A stretch of DNA of 64,000 nucleotides. Origin: Streptomyces scabichelini (lineage in GTDB: Bacteria > Actinomycetota > Actinomycetes > Streptomycetales > Streptomycetaceae). Positions 1-8,595 of this stretch are shown piece after piece; position 1 is the stretch's first letter; the number at the start of each line of letters is the position of its first letter. The notes under the pieces are model-generated. The model made no database searches. It was not told the origin of the DNA and worked only from the letters and a program-made list of their open reading frames with translations. A program made the translations under genes and the position numbers. Location of the stretch: contig NZ_JAAKZY010000030.1 in assembly GCF_011045015.1 (NCBI RefSeq), positions 1 through 64,000 of the forward strand, given 5' to 3'.

Positions 1-89
1 CTTTTTTTGTTTTTTTTTTTTAACAAGCAGAAGACGTCAGACGAGATCAGGGAGAGTCTCGTGGGCTGGGAGATTTGTATAGGAGACGG
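1..89 (+). other. Sequencing adapter contamination at contig end
   Basis: This is not biological sequence. After a T-rich run (1-21), bases 24-47 match the Illumina P7 primer with a few errors, 48-55 are an 8-base index-like stretch, 56-70 match the Nextera read-2 segment with one mismatch, and 71-89 match the 19-bp Tn5 mosaic end with a few mismatches. The order and spacing are exactly those of a Nextera library end. Genomic sequence begins no earlier than about base 90, and the next hundred or so bases may also be error-prone. Confidence 0.95.
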
Positions 90-219
90 GGGCGGGGGCG
101 GGCCGAGGTGTTACGCGAGAGTTTCGGAGCACTACCGGATCGGCGTCCAGCATCAAACCGAGATCTGTCCATGCGATAAGCGCATCAATGCAAGCGGGCG
201 ATTCCTTTTCTCGTCCGCC

Positions 220-432
220 ATGGAGGCCACCACCCTGCGTCAACTGGCGTCGTACGCGGCCGTCGCCCGGGCCGCGAGCTGCACCGCGGCCGCCGCAGAG
301 ATGCACATGTCACATCTGTGTAGAGGCTGCCGTGCCCCTGCCGACCGGAGGGCGATACCCCGCCGGGTGGCTGGAGCTGCCGCCCGACAGGCTGCGGGGA
401 CGCTCCGGAGCTTTAGGGTCGAGGCGCGGTAA
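220..432 (+). pseudogene. LysR-family regulator N-terminal remnant
   Basis: From an ATG the frame reads like the start of a LysR winged-helix domain: LRQLASYAAVARAASCTAAA followed by EMHMS, matching the usual pattern of a conserved helix, an S-T-A-A core and a hxS recognition-helix start. Homology then shifts frame (VEAAV appears in another frame) and is lost within about 60 codons. No effector domain follows; the response-regulator gene begins 40 bases later. It could be true decay or damage from the poor sequence at the contig end. The family call rests on motif pattern alone. Confidence 0.4.
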
Positions 433-470
433 GAGTCGGGCGGTGGGGACGAAGGTGAGGCGGCGGGCAC

Positions 471-1142
471 GTGATCCGGGTAGTGGTGGTGGACGACGAG
501 GCTCTGGTCCGGTCGGGTTTCGGGCTCATTCTGGGCGCGTCCGACGACATCGAGGTCGTCGCGACCGCGAGCGGCGGCGACGCCGTGGAGACCGTCCGCC
601 GGGAGCGGCCCGACGCGGTGCTGCTGGACATCCGGATGCCGGACGTCGACGGGCTGACCGTGCTGCGCGAGCTGCGGACGATGCCGGATGCTCCCGTCGT
701 GGCGATGCTGACGACGTTCGACGCCGACGAGTACGTCCTGACCGCGCTGCACTCCGGCGCCGCCGGTTTCCTGCTCAAGGACACCGAGCCGGAACAACTC
801 GCCCACCTGGTACGCACCCTGGCCGCGGGCGGTGTGGTGCTGTCCCCCAAGGCGTCGCGCACCCTGCTGCACAGCCACCCCCGCACCGAGGCGGCCGTCG
901 ACAAGGAGGCGGCCCGCGTCCGGCTGCTCACCGCCCGCGAGCGCGATGTCCTCGTCCTGGTGGCGGAGGGCCTGTCGAACGCCGACATCGGGGCGCGCAT
1001 CCACCTGGGTGCCGGCACTGTGAAGGATCACGTCAGCGCGATCCTCACGAAGCTGCGGGTGACCAGCCGGGTACAGGCCGCGCTGCTGGCGCAGCGGGCC
1101 GGACTGCTCGACGAGCGCCCGCAGCCGGAGGCCAGACGATGA
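471..1142 (+). CDS. NarL/LuxR-family response regulator
   Basis: A 223-aa two-component DNA-binding response regulator. The receiver domain covers roughly residues 1-120, with acidic-pocket residues D8-D9, phosphoacceptor D53 (in LLDIRMPD) and the conserved K of FLLKD near 104. A C-terminal LuxR-type helix-turn-helix follows at about 152-205 (LTARERDVLVLVAEGLSN, then TVKDHV). The GTG start is chosen because GAAGGTGAGG lies just upstream. The stop overlaps the start of the sensor kinase (ATGA), so the pair is translationally coupled and almost certainly cognate. The stimulus and regulon cannot be read from the sequence. Confidence 0.93.
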   Translation: MIRVVVVDDEALVRSGFGLILGASDDIEVVATASGGDAVETVRRERPDAVLLDIRMPDVDGLTVLRELRTMPDAPVVAMLTTFDADEYVLTALHSGAAGFLLKDTEPEQLAHLVRTLAAGGVVLSPKASRTLLHSHPRTEAAVDKEAARVRLLTARERDVLVLVAEGLSNADIGARIHLGAGTVKDHVSAILTKLRVTSRVQAALLAQRAGLLDERPQPEARR

Positions 1143-2257
1143 ATCGCGCACGCGCCCTGCGGGAGCGGGTGCCCGCGCCGGTCGTCGACCTCGTCCTGGT
1201 GACGGTGGCGGCCGTTGACGTATGGCTGATGTTGTGGGACGACACCCGTCCCGGCGTCGCGCTGGCCACGCTCGGCTGCGCCGCGTTGGCCTTCCGGCGC
1301 AGGTTCCCGTTCGGCGTCTTCCTGCTCACCCTGCCCATCGCGCTGATGCAGGATATCGCCGTCGCCCCGCTCGTGGCGCTGTTCACCCTGGCCGAACGCT
1401 CCCGCAACCGCCGTCTCCTGGCGGGGTGCGTCGCCCTGGCCGCCGTGGCGAGCAGCACTCCGTGGCCCCTGGCCAGTTTCTCCGAGGTCGGCCGGACCAT
1501 GACGCTGATCGACTTCGTGTACAGCCTGGCCACCGCTGTCGCCCCGGTCCTCTTCGGGCAACTCCTCCAGGCACATCGGGACTTGGCGCGGCGGCTGGCG
1601 GAGATCGAGGAAGCCAGGGAGCACGAGCGGGCCCTGCACGCCCAGGCCGTGCTGGCCCGCGAACGCGCCCAGCTGGCCCGTGAGATGCACGACGTGGTCT
1701 CCCACCAGGTCAGCCTGATCGCCGTACAGGCCGGAGCGATGCAGGTCGCCGCCAAGGAGCCGAACGCCAAAGAGGCCGCCCGCACGATCCGTTCCCTGAG
1801 CGTCACCACACTCGACGAACTGCGCACCATGGTCACGCTGCTGCGCGCCTCCGGCGGCCGAGCCACCGAGCTGACTCCTCAACCCACCCTGGTCGACCTG
1901 CACAAACTCGTGGAATCAAGCGGCACTCACGCACAGCTGAAGGGTGAACTCCCGCCCACCGTGGGCACACCGGCGCAACGAGCCCTCTACCGCACGGTCC
2001 AGGAGGCGCTGACCAACGTCCGCAAGCACGCCCCCGGCGCCACGGCCTGCGTCGAGCTGTGGCAGAACGGCGACCACGTCGGAGTGACCGTCACCAACAC
2101 CCCGCCCACGCGTCCCTCCCTGTCCCTCCCCGGATCACAACACGGCTTGGTCGGCCTGCGGGAACGAGCCGACATCCTGCGCGGCACCCTGGAGGCGGGC
2201 CCGACCACTGAAGGCGGCTACCGGGTGGGGCTGCGGATTCCCCTCAGCGCGGACTGA
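1139..2257 (+). CDS. NarL-type sensor histidine kinase
   Basis: A 372-aa membrane sensor kinase. About four to five hydrophobic segments fill residues 15-150 without an obvious large extracellular sensor domain, so it probably senses membrane or intramembrane signals. A short coiled region leads to the HisKA_3 dimerisation helix (LAREMHDVVSHQVSLIAVQ), with His184 as the likely autophosphorylation site. The HATPase domain keeps the N-box-like QEALTNVRKHA and a G-box HGLVGLRERA. It overlaps the upstream response regulator by 4 bp. The arrangement resembles many orphan-stimulus DesK/NarL pairs in streptomycetes. Confidence 0.92.
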   Translation: MNRARALRERVPAPVVDLVLVTVAAVDVWLMLWDDTRPGVALATLGCAALAFRRRFPFGVFLLTLPIALMQDIAVAPLVALFTLAERSRNRRLLAGCVALAAVASSTPWPLASFSEVGRTMTLIDFVYSLATAVAPVLFGQLLQAHRDLARRLAEIEEAREHERALHAQAVLARERAQLAREMHDVVSHQVSLIAVQAGAMQVAAKEPNAKEAARTIRSLSVTTLDELRTMVTLLRASGGRATELTPQPTLVDLHKLVESSGTHAQLKGELPPTVGTPAQRALYRTVQEALTNVRKHAPGATACVELWQNGDHVGVTVTNTPPTRPSLSLPGSQHGLVGLRERADILRGTLEAGPTTEGGYRVGLRIPLSAD

Positions 2258-2504
2258 GATCGCTCAGGAGGTCGTGCTGCCTCGCACTCGGCCGGTCGGG
2301 CCGGTCGGGCTGCTCGGCCCGTCCGGCGCGGTGACGCGGAACGAAAGGTGCGCACCGCGCGACCTTCCCCCCTCTGTATCGAGTTCGCCGACTCACCGGC
2401 CGGTGGACAACTGACAGGAAGGACCCTGAACAAGTACGTGGTCACCGAGCGGGCCGTCATCAACGCACCCGTAGGCACCGGATTCACCCCGCTCACGAAG
2501 CACG

Positions 2505-2917
2505 GAACGGGCGACCAGGATGCGGCTGTCCGCGGCACACACCTCGCCCTGGTTGGCGAAGATTCCGACCGCCACTCCCTGCGCGGCTCCGGCCGGATCG
2601 GCGTCCCCGAAGACGATCTGAGGGCTCTTGCCGCCGAGTTTCAGGGTCGTGCGCCGAAATCACTTCGCGGCCGCCACGGCCACCTTGAATCCCGTCTCGG
2701 GGCTTCCGGTGAACGAGATCTTGTCCACCCCCGGGTGATCGAAGGGCGCCTGCGCCGTCACGGCTCCGAGCCCCGGAAGCACACTGAACGCCCCCGGCCG
2801 GGAAGCCGGCTTCCTCGATCAACGACGTGAGGAGAAGTGAGGTGAGGGGCGCGTCCTCCGGCGGCTTCAGGACGACGGCGCACCCCGCGGCGAGCGCGGG
2901 CGCGATCTTCGAGCATG
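2505..2917 (-). pseudogene. Aldehyde dehydrogenase remnant, frameshifted
   Basis: Read on the minus strand, three successive frames reproduce the middle of an NAD-dependent aldehyde dehydrogenase: SKIAPALAAGCAVVLKP with the following EDAPLTSLL, then FTGSPETG (cofactor loop), then LKLGGKSPQIVFGDADP, then GIFANQGEVCAADSR containing the catalytic Cys. At least two frameshifts and an in-frame stop after VAVAAAK separate the blocks. The N-terminal quarter and the C-terminal third are absent. The left edge abuts a 3-hydroxyacyl-CoA dehydrogenase remnant directly, so the junction is a deletion fusion. It cannot encode an active enzyme. Confidence 0.8.
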
Positions 2918-2924
2918 CGGCTGG

Positions 2925-3204
2925 CGGAGAGCAGGTACGGGCCGAGGGGGGGGCATTCGCGACGAATCCCGCCCGGTCCTGGGAGCCGATCACGTGCTTG
3001 CCGAGGGTGTCGGTGACGAAGTCCTCGGTGCGGATACGGGTCTGAGTTCCGGTCAGCAGGGAGGGCACGAGTTCGACGAGGCCCAGGACCGGCACCGGTT
3101 GAGGAAGTGGACGCCGATGACCTGCTCGGGCCGCCCGGAAGCCATACCGAGCGCGACCACGTCCAGTCGTTCTGGGCGGCAGGGGTGGCGGACGAGGACG
3201 AAAG
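2925..3204 (-). pseudogene. 3-hydroxyacyl-CoA dehydrogenase remnant
   Basis: Minus-strand frames carry RPEQVIGVHFLN, then PVLGLVELVPSLLTG and LGKHVIGSQDRAGFV, then YLLSASRMLE. These are the successive blocks of the NAD-binding/hinge region of 3-hydroxybutyryl-CoA (3-hydroxyacyl-CoA) dehydrogenases: H-F-N-P-V, L-V-E-L-V and D-x-x-G-F. Two frame changes are needed. The dinucleotide-binding N-terminus and the C-terminal helical domain are missing, and the sequence passes straight into the aldehyde dehydrogenase remnant. Confidence 0.7.
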
Positions 3205-3252
3205 GGCGGCCATGGAGCCTCACTCCCTGACTGAAGCGGGCAGGGGACCGCG

Positions 3253-3321
3253 TCAGCGGTAGGCAGCCTGGCCGATGACCGGGGCGTGGATCTCGCTGGC
3301 GCCTTCGTAGGTCAGGACTAC
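3253..3321 (-). pseudogene. Acyl-CoA dehydrogenase C-terminal fragment
   Basis: The last 22 codons on the minus strand read VVLTYEGASEIHAPVIGQ and end AAYR-stop. This is the C-terminal signature of acyl-CoA/glutaryl-CoA dehydrogenases (TYEGTxExH...IGRAL), which includes the residues near the FAD adenine and the catalytic-base region. Nothing of the rest of the enzyme is present; the sequence upstream becomes the promoter of the plus-strand operon. With the two neighbouring remnants it marks a deleted acyl-CoA catabolic locus. Confidence 0.65.
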
Positions 3322-3329
3322 TCCGGTAA

Positions 3330-3359
3330 TTGACAGGGTACGAACGTACCTCTTAACGT
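3330..3359 (+). promoter_or_regulatory. Candidate promoter of the CocE-ACS-crotonase-SDR operon
   Basis: TTGACA (3330-3335) is followed 18 bp later by TAACGT (3354-3359), a good vegetative-type pair. It lies 44 bp before the first start codon of the operon. The shared 26-bp operator (3337-3362) covers the spacer and the -10, the expected position for a repressor. Confidence 0.6.
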
Positions 3360-3362
3360 ACC
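3337..3362. promoter_or_regulatory. TetR operator, copy 1
   Basis: On the minus strand this reads GGTACGTTA, three bases, then GGTACGTTCGTACC. It matches the site at 8493-8518 at 23 of 26 positions. It contains the perfect palindrome GGTACGAACGTACC. One copy overlaps the operon promoter and the other precedes the TetR gene, which points to repression of both units by that TetR protein. Binding is inferred, not shown. Confidence 0.7.
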
Positions 3363-3402
3363 CAAATCCGGGACGACGCCGGCAGCTCAACGAGGAGCAC
3401 CG

Positions 3403-5148
3403 ATGCAGCACCTGTACGACATAGATGTCCAGGTTCCGATGCGTGACGGCGTAGCCCTCGCCGCCAACGTGTGGCATCCGGCCGAGGGACAGGCTGCGAC
3501 CCTGCTCGTGCGCCTGCCGTACGGCAAGGACGTGATGGGCTTCGGCCAGTCAGCCATCCCCGACCTGCTGGCTCTGGTGGAGGCCGGGTACGCGCTGGTG
3601 GTGCAGGACTGCCGGGGCACCCACCGCTCGGAAGGCGAGTTCGTTCCTCATATGGCCGACCGGGCCGACGGCGAGGACACCGTCGCCTGGATCGCCGACC
3701 AGCCGTGGTCGGACGGCACGGTGGGCATGTACGGGCCGTCCTACCTCGGGATGGTCCAGTGGGAAACCGCCGTGACCGGCGCCCCCGCCCTCAAGGCGAT
3801 CGCGCCGACCTTCACCTCGATCGACAACTACGAGGCGCCCTGGTACTCCGCGGGCGGTGCGCTGTCACTGAGCCTGGTCACGATGTGGAACGTCATGATG
3901 TACGCGGCCGACGCGCAGCGTTCCCTGGCGGCCGGCGAGGACACCCTGTCCCAGCTGCAGCAGCTCGGTCAGGCGGCCCTGTTCCCCGAGCCTCTCAACG
4001 AGGTGCTGCCGATGGCCGAGGTTCCGGTCCTGGCGGCGTACGGCAAGTGGTGGGACGACTGGATGGCCCACCCTTCCCACGACGGGTACTGGGACGCCAT
4101 GGAGCTCACGCCCGAGCTCAAGAACGTCATGGCCCCGGCGCTCAACATCGGCGGCTGGTACGACCTCTACATCGGCCAGACCGTCCGCACCTACACCACC
4201 GCCCGTCGGCAGGCGGGCAGTGCGCAGGCGCGCGAGGGGCAACGGCTGGTCATCGGTCCGTGGGATCACATGTCCGCGAGTGGCGTCTATCCCGACCGCT
4301 CCTTCGGCCCGCTGGGCAGTGCCCAGATGATGGGCCTGACCGGCCTGCATGTGAAGTTCTTCGACCGCTGGCTCCGCGGCGACACCACCGCTCTCGACGA
4401 CGTGGCGCCCGTGAAGATCTTCGTCATGGGCATCGACCAGTGGCGCGACGAGCAGGAGTGGCCGCTGCCCGACACGAGGTGGACCGACTTCCACCTGACG
4501 AGCGCCGGTCACGCCAACACAGCGGGCGGCGACGGCGTGTTGACGACCGAGCCGCCGACCGGCGCCGGGCACGACACCTACCTCTACGACCCGCGCCGCC
4601 CGGTTCCCACGGCCGGCGGGGCGTCCATGCCGACGACACCGGGATTCTGCGGCCCGGTCGACCAGCGGACCGTCGCCGCCCGCGAGGACGTCCTGTGCTT
4701 CGCCGGCCCCGTGCTCGAGGAGCCTGTCGAGGTCACCGGTCCGGTCAGCCTCACCCTGTTCGTGTCCTCCTCAGCGGTGGACACCGACTTCACCTCCAAG
4801 CTCGTCGACGTCTTCCCCGACGGCAAAGCGATCAACCTGTGCGACGGGATCCTGCGCGCCCGCTATCGAGGCGGCCTCTCCGCAGAAGAACTGATGGAGC
4901 CCGGCACGGTCTACGAGATCACCATCGACATGACGGCCACCTCCAACGTGTTCCTTCCCGGTCACCGCATCCGCGTGGACGTCTCCAGCAGCAACTTTCC
5001 GCGCTACGACCGCAACACCAACACCGGAGGCGTCATCGCCCGTGAGGGCGAGGAGCAGATGATTCCCGCGGTCAACCACATCCATCACGGGCCGAGCCAC
5101 CCCAGCCGTCTGGTCCTGCCGGTCATCGACCGGAAGGACCAGGCATGA
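3403..5148 (+). CDS. CocE/NonD-family alpha/beta hydrolase
   Basis: A 581-aa serine hydrolase of the cocaine-esterase / X-Pro dipeptidyl-peptidase-like family, likely cleaving an ester or amide to release a carboxylic acid. The nucleophile elbow is GPSYLG with Ser113. The N-terminal block MRDGVxLAANVW and the DCRGTHRSEGEF loop are family hallmarks. The C-terminal jelly-roll domain begins around residue 390 and ends with SSSNFPRYDRNTNTGG. There is no signal peptide, so it acts in the cytoplasm. It heads a four-gene operon with ATGA/GTGA overlaps; the next gene encodes an acyl-CoA synthetase, so the released acid is probably activated to its CoA thioester. The substrate is unknown. Confidence 0.88.
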   Translation: MQHLYDIDVQVPMRDGVALAANVWHPAEGQAATLLVRLPYGKDVMGFGQSAIPDLLALVEAGYALVVQDCRGTHRSEGEFVPHMADRADGEDTVAWIADQPWSDGTVGMYGPSYLGMVQWETAVTGAPALKAIAPTFTSIDNYEAPWYSAGGALSLSLVTMWNVMMYAADAQRSLAAGEDTLSQLQQLGQAALFPEPLNEVLPMAEVPVLAAYGKWWDDWMAHPSHDGYWDAMELTPELKNVMAPALNIGGWYDLYIGQTVRTYTTARRQAGSAQAREGQRLVIGPWDHMSASGVYPDRSFGPLGSAQMMGLTGLHVKFFDRWLRGDTTALDDVAPVKIFVMGIDQWRDEQEWPLPDTRWTDFHLTSAGHANTAGGDGVLTTEPPTGAGHDTYLYDPRRPVPTAGGASMPTTPGFCGPVDQRTVAAREDVLCFAGPVLEEPVEVTGPVSLTLFVSSSAVDTDFTSKLVDVFPDGKAINLCDGILRARYRGGLSAEELMEPGTVYEITIDMTATSNVFLPGHRIRVDVSSSNFPRYDRNTNTGGVIAREGEEQMIPAVNHIHHGPSHPSRLVLPVIDRKDQA

Positions 5149-6788
5149 GCGCCGCCGACCGGGTCGCCGAGTTGACCGCACGATTCGCGGCTTCTTCCCT
5201 CGATGTGGCCTGGCTGCTGTGCGACCAACACCCCGCCGAACGCCCGGCGTTCACTGTTGTCGATGCCGCTGGCGGGGCTTCCACGCTCACCTACGGCGAG
5301 CTTGCCGCTGACTCGCACCGCTATGCCAGGGCGCTGCAGGGCCTTGGCGTCGGTCCGGGTGACAGGGTGTCGACCCTGATGGGCAAGAGCACCGACCTGG
5401 TCACCGTCATCCTGGCGATCTGGCGGCTCGGTGCGGTCTACGTGCCGCTGTTCACCGCGTTCGCTCCCCAGGCCATCGCCCTGCGCCTGGAAGGCTCCGG
5501 TGCGCACGTCGTGGTCGTCGACCCGGACCAGCGCCACAAACTCGACCCGGGCCCCGACATGCCGGACGACCCTCAGCGCCGTGTCGTCGTCACCGGAACC
5601 GGCACGTCGCGCGGTGACGTGTCGCTGGCCGACCTCGTCGCGGCCGCGTCGCCGGAGCCGGTGCCCGCCGTCACCACGAGCGGGGACGGACCGCTGGTGC
5701 ACATGTTCACCTCCGGCACCACCGGTAAGCCCAAGGGGGTTATCCACCCCGTCTCCTACATCGCCGGATGGCAGGTCTACCTGGAGTACGGTCTCGGCGT
5801 CACCCAGGACAGCAGCTACTGGTGCGCCGCCGACCCCGGCTGGGCCTACGGGCTGTACGCGGCCATCGTCGCTCCGATGGCCGCCGGCATTCCCAGCCTG
5901 CTGCTGTCCGGCGGGTTCTCCGCCGAGACGACCTGGCGCACCCTGGTCGACCACCAGGTCACCGACTTCGCCGCCGCCCCGACGGTGTACCGGGGACTGC
6001 GCTCCTCGCCGGTGCCCGTGCCCCATGGACTGCACCTTCAACGGGCGTCCAGCGCTGGCGAGCCACTGACCCCCGAGGTCAACGAGTGGGCCGGCTCCGC
6101 GCTCGGCCTCGCCGTGCACGATCACTTCGGCCAGACCGAGGTCGGCATGCCCTTGGCCAACCACCACCATCCCGAACTCGCCCGCCCCCTCAAGGCCGGA
6201 TCGATGGGCCGGCCACTGCCCGGCTGGAGCGTCACCGTCCTGGCCGACGAGAAGGACGAGCCCGCCGAACCAGGCGTGCTCGGCCGGGTCGCGATCGACG
6301 TCGCCGCCAGCCCGCTGATGACCTTCCGCGGCTACCAGATCCCAGGGCAGAGCGATGCCAAGTTCACCGCGGACGGCCGCTGGTACCTCACGGGCGACGC
6401 CGGGCGCATCGACGCCGACGGCGACTTCTTCTTCTCCTCCCGCGACGACGACGTCATCATCATGGCCGGCTACCGGATCGGGCCGTTCGAGATCGAGAGC
6501 GTCCTCGCCCAGCACCCCGCAGTCGCCGAGTGCAGTGTCATCGGCGCACCCGACGACGTCCGCGGCGAGGTCATCGAGGCGTACGTCGTCGTCCGCGACG
6601 GCCACGACGCCTCGCCGGAACTGGCCACCGAACTCCAGCTGCTGGTCAAGACCCGCTACGCCGCCCACGCCTACCCGCGCACGATCCACTTCATCGACGC
6701 CCTGCCCAAGACGCCCAGCGGCAAGACCCAGCGCTACCTGCTGCGCAATCGCCGCCGCACCGAACTTTCCAGCCGAGAGGCACAGTGA
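5145..6788 (+). CDS. AMP-forming acyl-CoA synthetase
   Basis: A 547-aa ANL-superfamily ligase (acetyl-CoA-synthetase or medium-chain type). Motifs in order: phosphate loop FTSGTTGKPKG near residue 187, the WCAADPGWAYG loop typical of acetyl/propionyl and ACSM-type enzymes, the adenine motif DHFGQTE, the hinge motif YLTGDAGRIDADGDFFFSSR, and the catalytic C-terminal lysine of PKTPSGKTQR near 526. It converts a carboxylic acid, ATP and CoA to acyl-CoA, AMP and pyrophosphate. The start overlaps the hydrolase stop by 4 bp. Context suggests it activates the acid liberated by the upstream hydrolase. Confidence 0.92.
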   Translation: MSAADRVAELTARFAASSLDVAWLLCDQHPAERPAFTVVDAAGGASTLTYGELAADSHRYARALQGLGVGPGDRVSTLMGKSTDLVTVILAIWRLGAVYVPLFTAFAPQAIALRLEGSGAHVVVVDPDQRHKLDPGPDMPDDPQRRVVVTGTGTSRGDVSLADLVAAASPEPVPAVTTSGDGPLVHMFTSGTTGKPKGVIHPVSYIAGWQVYLEYGLGVTQDSSYWCAADPGWAYGLYAAIVAPMAAGIPSLLLSGGFSAETTWRTLVDHQVTDFAAAPTVYRGLRSSPVPVPHGLHLQRASSAGEPLTPEVNEWAGSALGLAVHDHFGQTEVGMPLANHHHPELARPLKAGSMGRPLPGWSVTVLADEKDEPAEPGVLGRVAIDVAASPLMTFRGYQIPGQSDAKFTADGRWYLTGDAGRIDADGDFFFSSRDDDVIIMAGYRIGPFEIESVLAQHPAVAECSVIGAPDDVRGEVIEAYVVVRDGHDASPELATELQLLVKTRYAAHAYPRTIHFIDALPKTPSGKTQRYLLRNRRRTELSSREAQ

Positions 6789-7579
6789 CCACCGACACGG
6801 ATCCCCTCATCGTCGAGCAACGCGGCCCCGTCCGGTGGCTGTGGCTCAACCGGCCGGAGCGGCGCAACGCCCTCGATATCACCCTCATCGAGGCCCTGAA
6901 CAAGCAGATCACCAGCGCCGAGGCCGACCCCGGCACCGCGGTGATCGCCGTGGCGGGCAGGGGACCTAGCTTCTGTGCCGGCGGGGACTTCCACCAGTTC
7001 CTCCAGCTGCACGAGCGGGGCGAGAACCCGGTCGGCTTCCTGGCCGACGTGTCGGCCTGCTTCAGCCGCATCGCGGCCAGCCCGAAACCCTGGGTCGCCG
7101 TGCTGCACGGTCACGCCGTCGCCGGGGGCCTGGAACTCGCACTCGCCTGCGATGTCGTCGTCGCCGCCGACACCACCCTCATCGGCGACGGTCACGTCAA
7201 GCAACGGCTGGTACCGGCCGGCGGGTCAAGCGTCCGGCTGCCCGGTGCGGTCGGACGCGGACTGTCACGCTGGCTGTTGCTCACCGGCGAGCTGCTGCCC
7301 GCCACCGCCTTCGCGCACACCGGCTGGATCCACGCGATCGTGCCCGCAGCCGACCTCGACGCCACCGCCATGCGCGTCTGCCGCCAGCTGGCCGACCGCC
7401 ACAGCCCCGCCCAGCAACGGCTCAAGGCGCTGCTGCACCGGATCGACGGTGCCGCCCCCGAGGACGCCCTGCGCGAGGAACTGGCCACCTTCGCCGACAA
7501 CTGGACGGCCAGCTCCGTGGCCGACGCACTGCGCGCCTTCCTCGCACCTCACACCACCACGAAAGCGGACACCGAGTGA
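6785..7579 (+). CDS. Enoyl-CoA hydratase/isomerase (crotonase) family protein
   Basis: A 264-aa crotonase-fold protein starting at a GTG that overlaps the synthetase stop. The two oxyanion-hole segments are present: GPSFCAGGDFHQF near residue 65 and HAVAGGLELALACDVVVAA near 112-130. The second acid/base glutamate position of true hydratases is not obvious: the loop reads GDGHVKQRLVPAGGSSVRL, as in divergent crotonases. Hydratase activity is therefore uncertain, and isomerase, lyase or hydrolase chemistry is possible. In the operon it would act on the acyl-CoA from the upstream ligase. Confidence 0.85.
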   Translation: MTTDTDPLIVEQRGPVRWLWLNRPERRNALDITLIEALNKQITSAEADPGTAVIAVAGRGPSFCAGGDFHQFLQLHERGENPVGFLADVSACFSRIAASPKPWVAVLHGHAVAGGLELALACDVVVAADTTLIGDGHVKQRLVPAGGSSVRLPGAVGRGLSRWLLLTGELLPATAFAHTGWIHAIVPAADLDATAMRVCRQLADRHSPAQQRLKALLHRIDGAAPEDALREELATFADNWTASSVADALRAFLAPHTTTKADTE

Positions 7580-8337
7580 ATCGCTACCACGGACGGGTCG
7601 TCGCCATCACCGGGGCCGCACAAGGGCTCGGCCTCGCCATGGCGACCCGATTCGCCGCCGAGGGCGCCCACGTCGCACTGGCCGACGTCAACGAATCGGC
7701 CCTCACCGACGCCGCCGACACCATCGTCCAGACCCACGACGACGCGAAACTGCGCACCGACGTGGTGGACGTGACCGACTCGGCCCAGGTCGATGCCTGG
7801 ATCGCCGGTGTCACTGCCGATCTCGGCCGTCTCGACGTGCTGGTCAACAACGCCGGCATCATCCGCGACAACCGTGTCGAGGACATCACCGACGACGACT
7901 GGCACGCGGTCATCGACGTCAGCCTCACCGGCGGCTTCCACTGCGCCCGCGCCGCGTTCGGCCCCATGAAACGGCAGGGCTACGGACGCATCGTCAGCTT
8001 CTCCTCCATGTCATGGCGCGGGAACTTCGGCCAGACCAACTACGTGGCCGCCAAGGCCGGCATCGTCGGCATGACCCGCACCCTTGCCCTTGAGGGCGCC
8101 CGCCACGGCATCACCGCCAACGCCATCGCACCCGGCCTCATCGACACACCCATGCTCGCCTCCATGAACGGCCCGGCACGCGACAAACTCACGAACAAGA
8201 TCCCGATGCGCCACACCGGCAGGCCCGAGGACATCGCCGAAGCCGCAGCCTTCCTCGCCAGCGAAGCCGCCGGCTACATCACCGGCATCGTCCTGGACGT
8301 GGACGGTGGCATCTCCATCGGATCCTCCATCCGGTAA
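7576..8337 (+). CDS. SDR-family oxidoreductase, FabG-like
   Basis: A 253-aa classical short-chain dehydrogenase. It has the cofactor loop GAAQGLG at the N-terminus, NNAG near residue 92, a catalytic Ser in SFSSMSW, the Y-x-x-x-K pair in NYVAAKAG, and a C-terminus ending DVDGGISIGSSIR like 3-oxoacyl reductases. The GTG start overlaps the crotonase stop. It probably interconverts a 3-oxo and 3-hydroxy acyl intermediate, completing a short beta-oxidation-like route with the upstream genes. Cofactor preference (NAD or NADP) cannot be decided with confidence. Confidence 0.9.
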   Translation: MNRYHGRVVAITGAAQGLGLAMATRFAAEGAHVALADVNESALTDAADTIVQTHDDAKLRTDVVDVTDSAQVDAWIAGVTADLGRLDVLVNNAGIIRDNRVEDITDDDWHAVIDVSLTGGFHCARAAFGPMKRQGYGRIVSFSSMSWRGNFGQTNYVAAKAGIVGMTRTLALEGARHGITANAIAPGLIDTPMLASMNGPARDKLTNKIPMRHTGRPEDIAEAAAFLASEAAGYITGIVLDVDGGISIGSSIR

Positions 8338-8492
8338 CCGCGAACCTGGCGGACGAGCAGGTGATCAGCCGCTGCATGAGCCTTCGTCGTGGTCCTCATC
8401 GATGTCGACTGCGGTCTGTTGCTGCTGCGGAAACATCGCCTGCGAGTTCCGACACCCTTGTCTGAACGTCGCTCACGGGGACAGTCCAGAGG

Positions 8493-8518
8493 GGTACGTT
8501 AGGCGGTACGTTAGTACC
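8493..8518. promoter_or_regulatory. TetR operator, copy 2
   Basis: The site reads GGTACGTTA, three bases, GGTACGTTAGTACC, and differs from the inverted site at 3337-3362 at only three of 26 positions. It lies about 78 bp before the TetR start codon, implying autoregulation. The 155 bases between the SDR stop and this site show no gene. Confidence 0.7.
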
Positions 8519-8595
8519 CATTTGCAAGGGTCGGCCTTCCGGCCCGGCCGACCACCCGCCGCTTCCGGCGGAGGCGCTCATGGGAGACTGCTGCG

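Noticed and set aside
188..1138. N-terminal extension of the sensor kinase frame
   Set aside because: It overlaps the response regulator in another frame and is Arg/Gly low-complexity; the kinase starts at the ATGA overlap.
5085..6689. 534-codon minus-strand frame
   Set aside because: Antisense shadow of the acyl-CoA synthetase, which has complete motifs.
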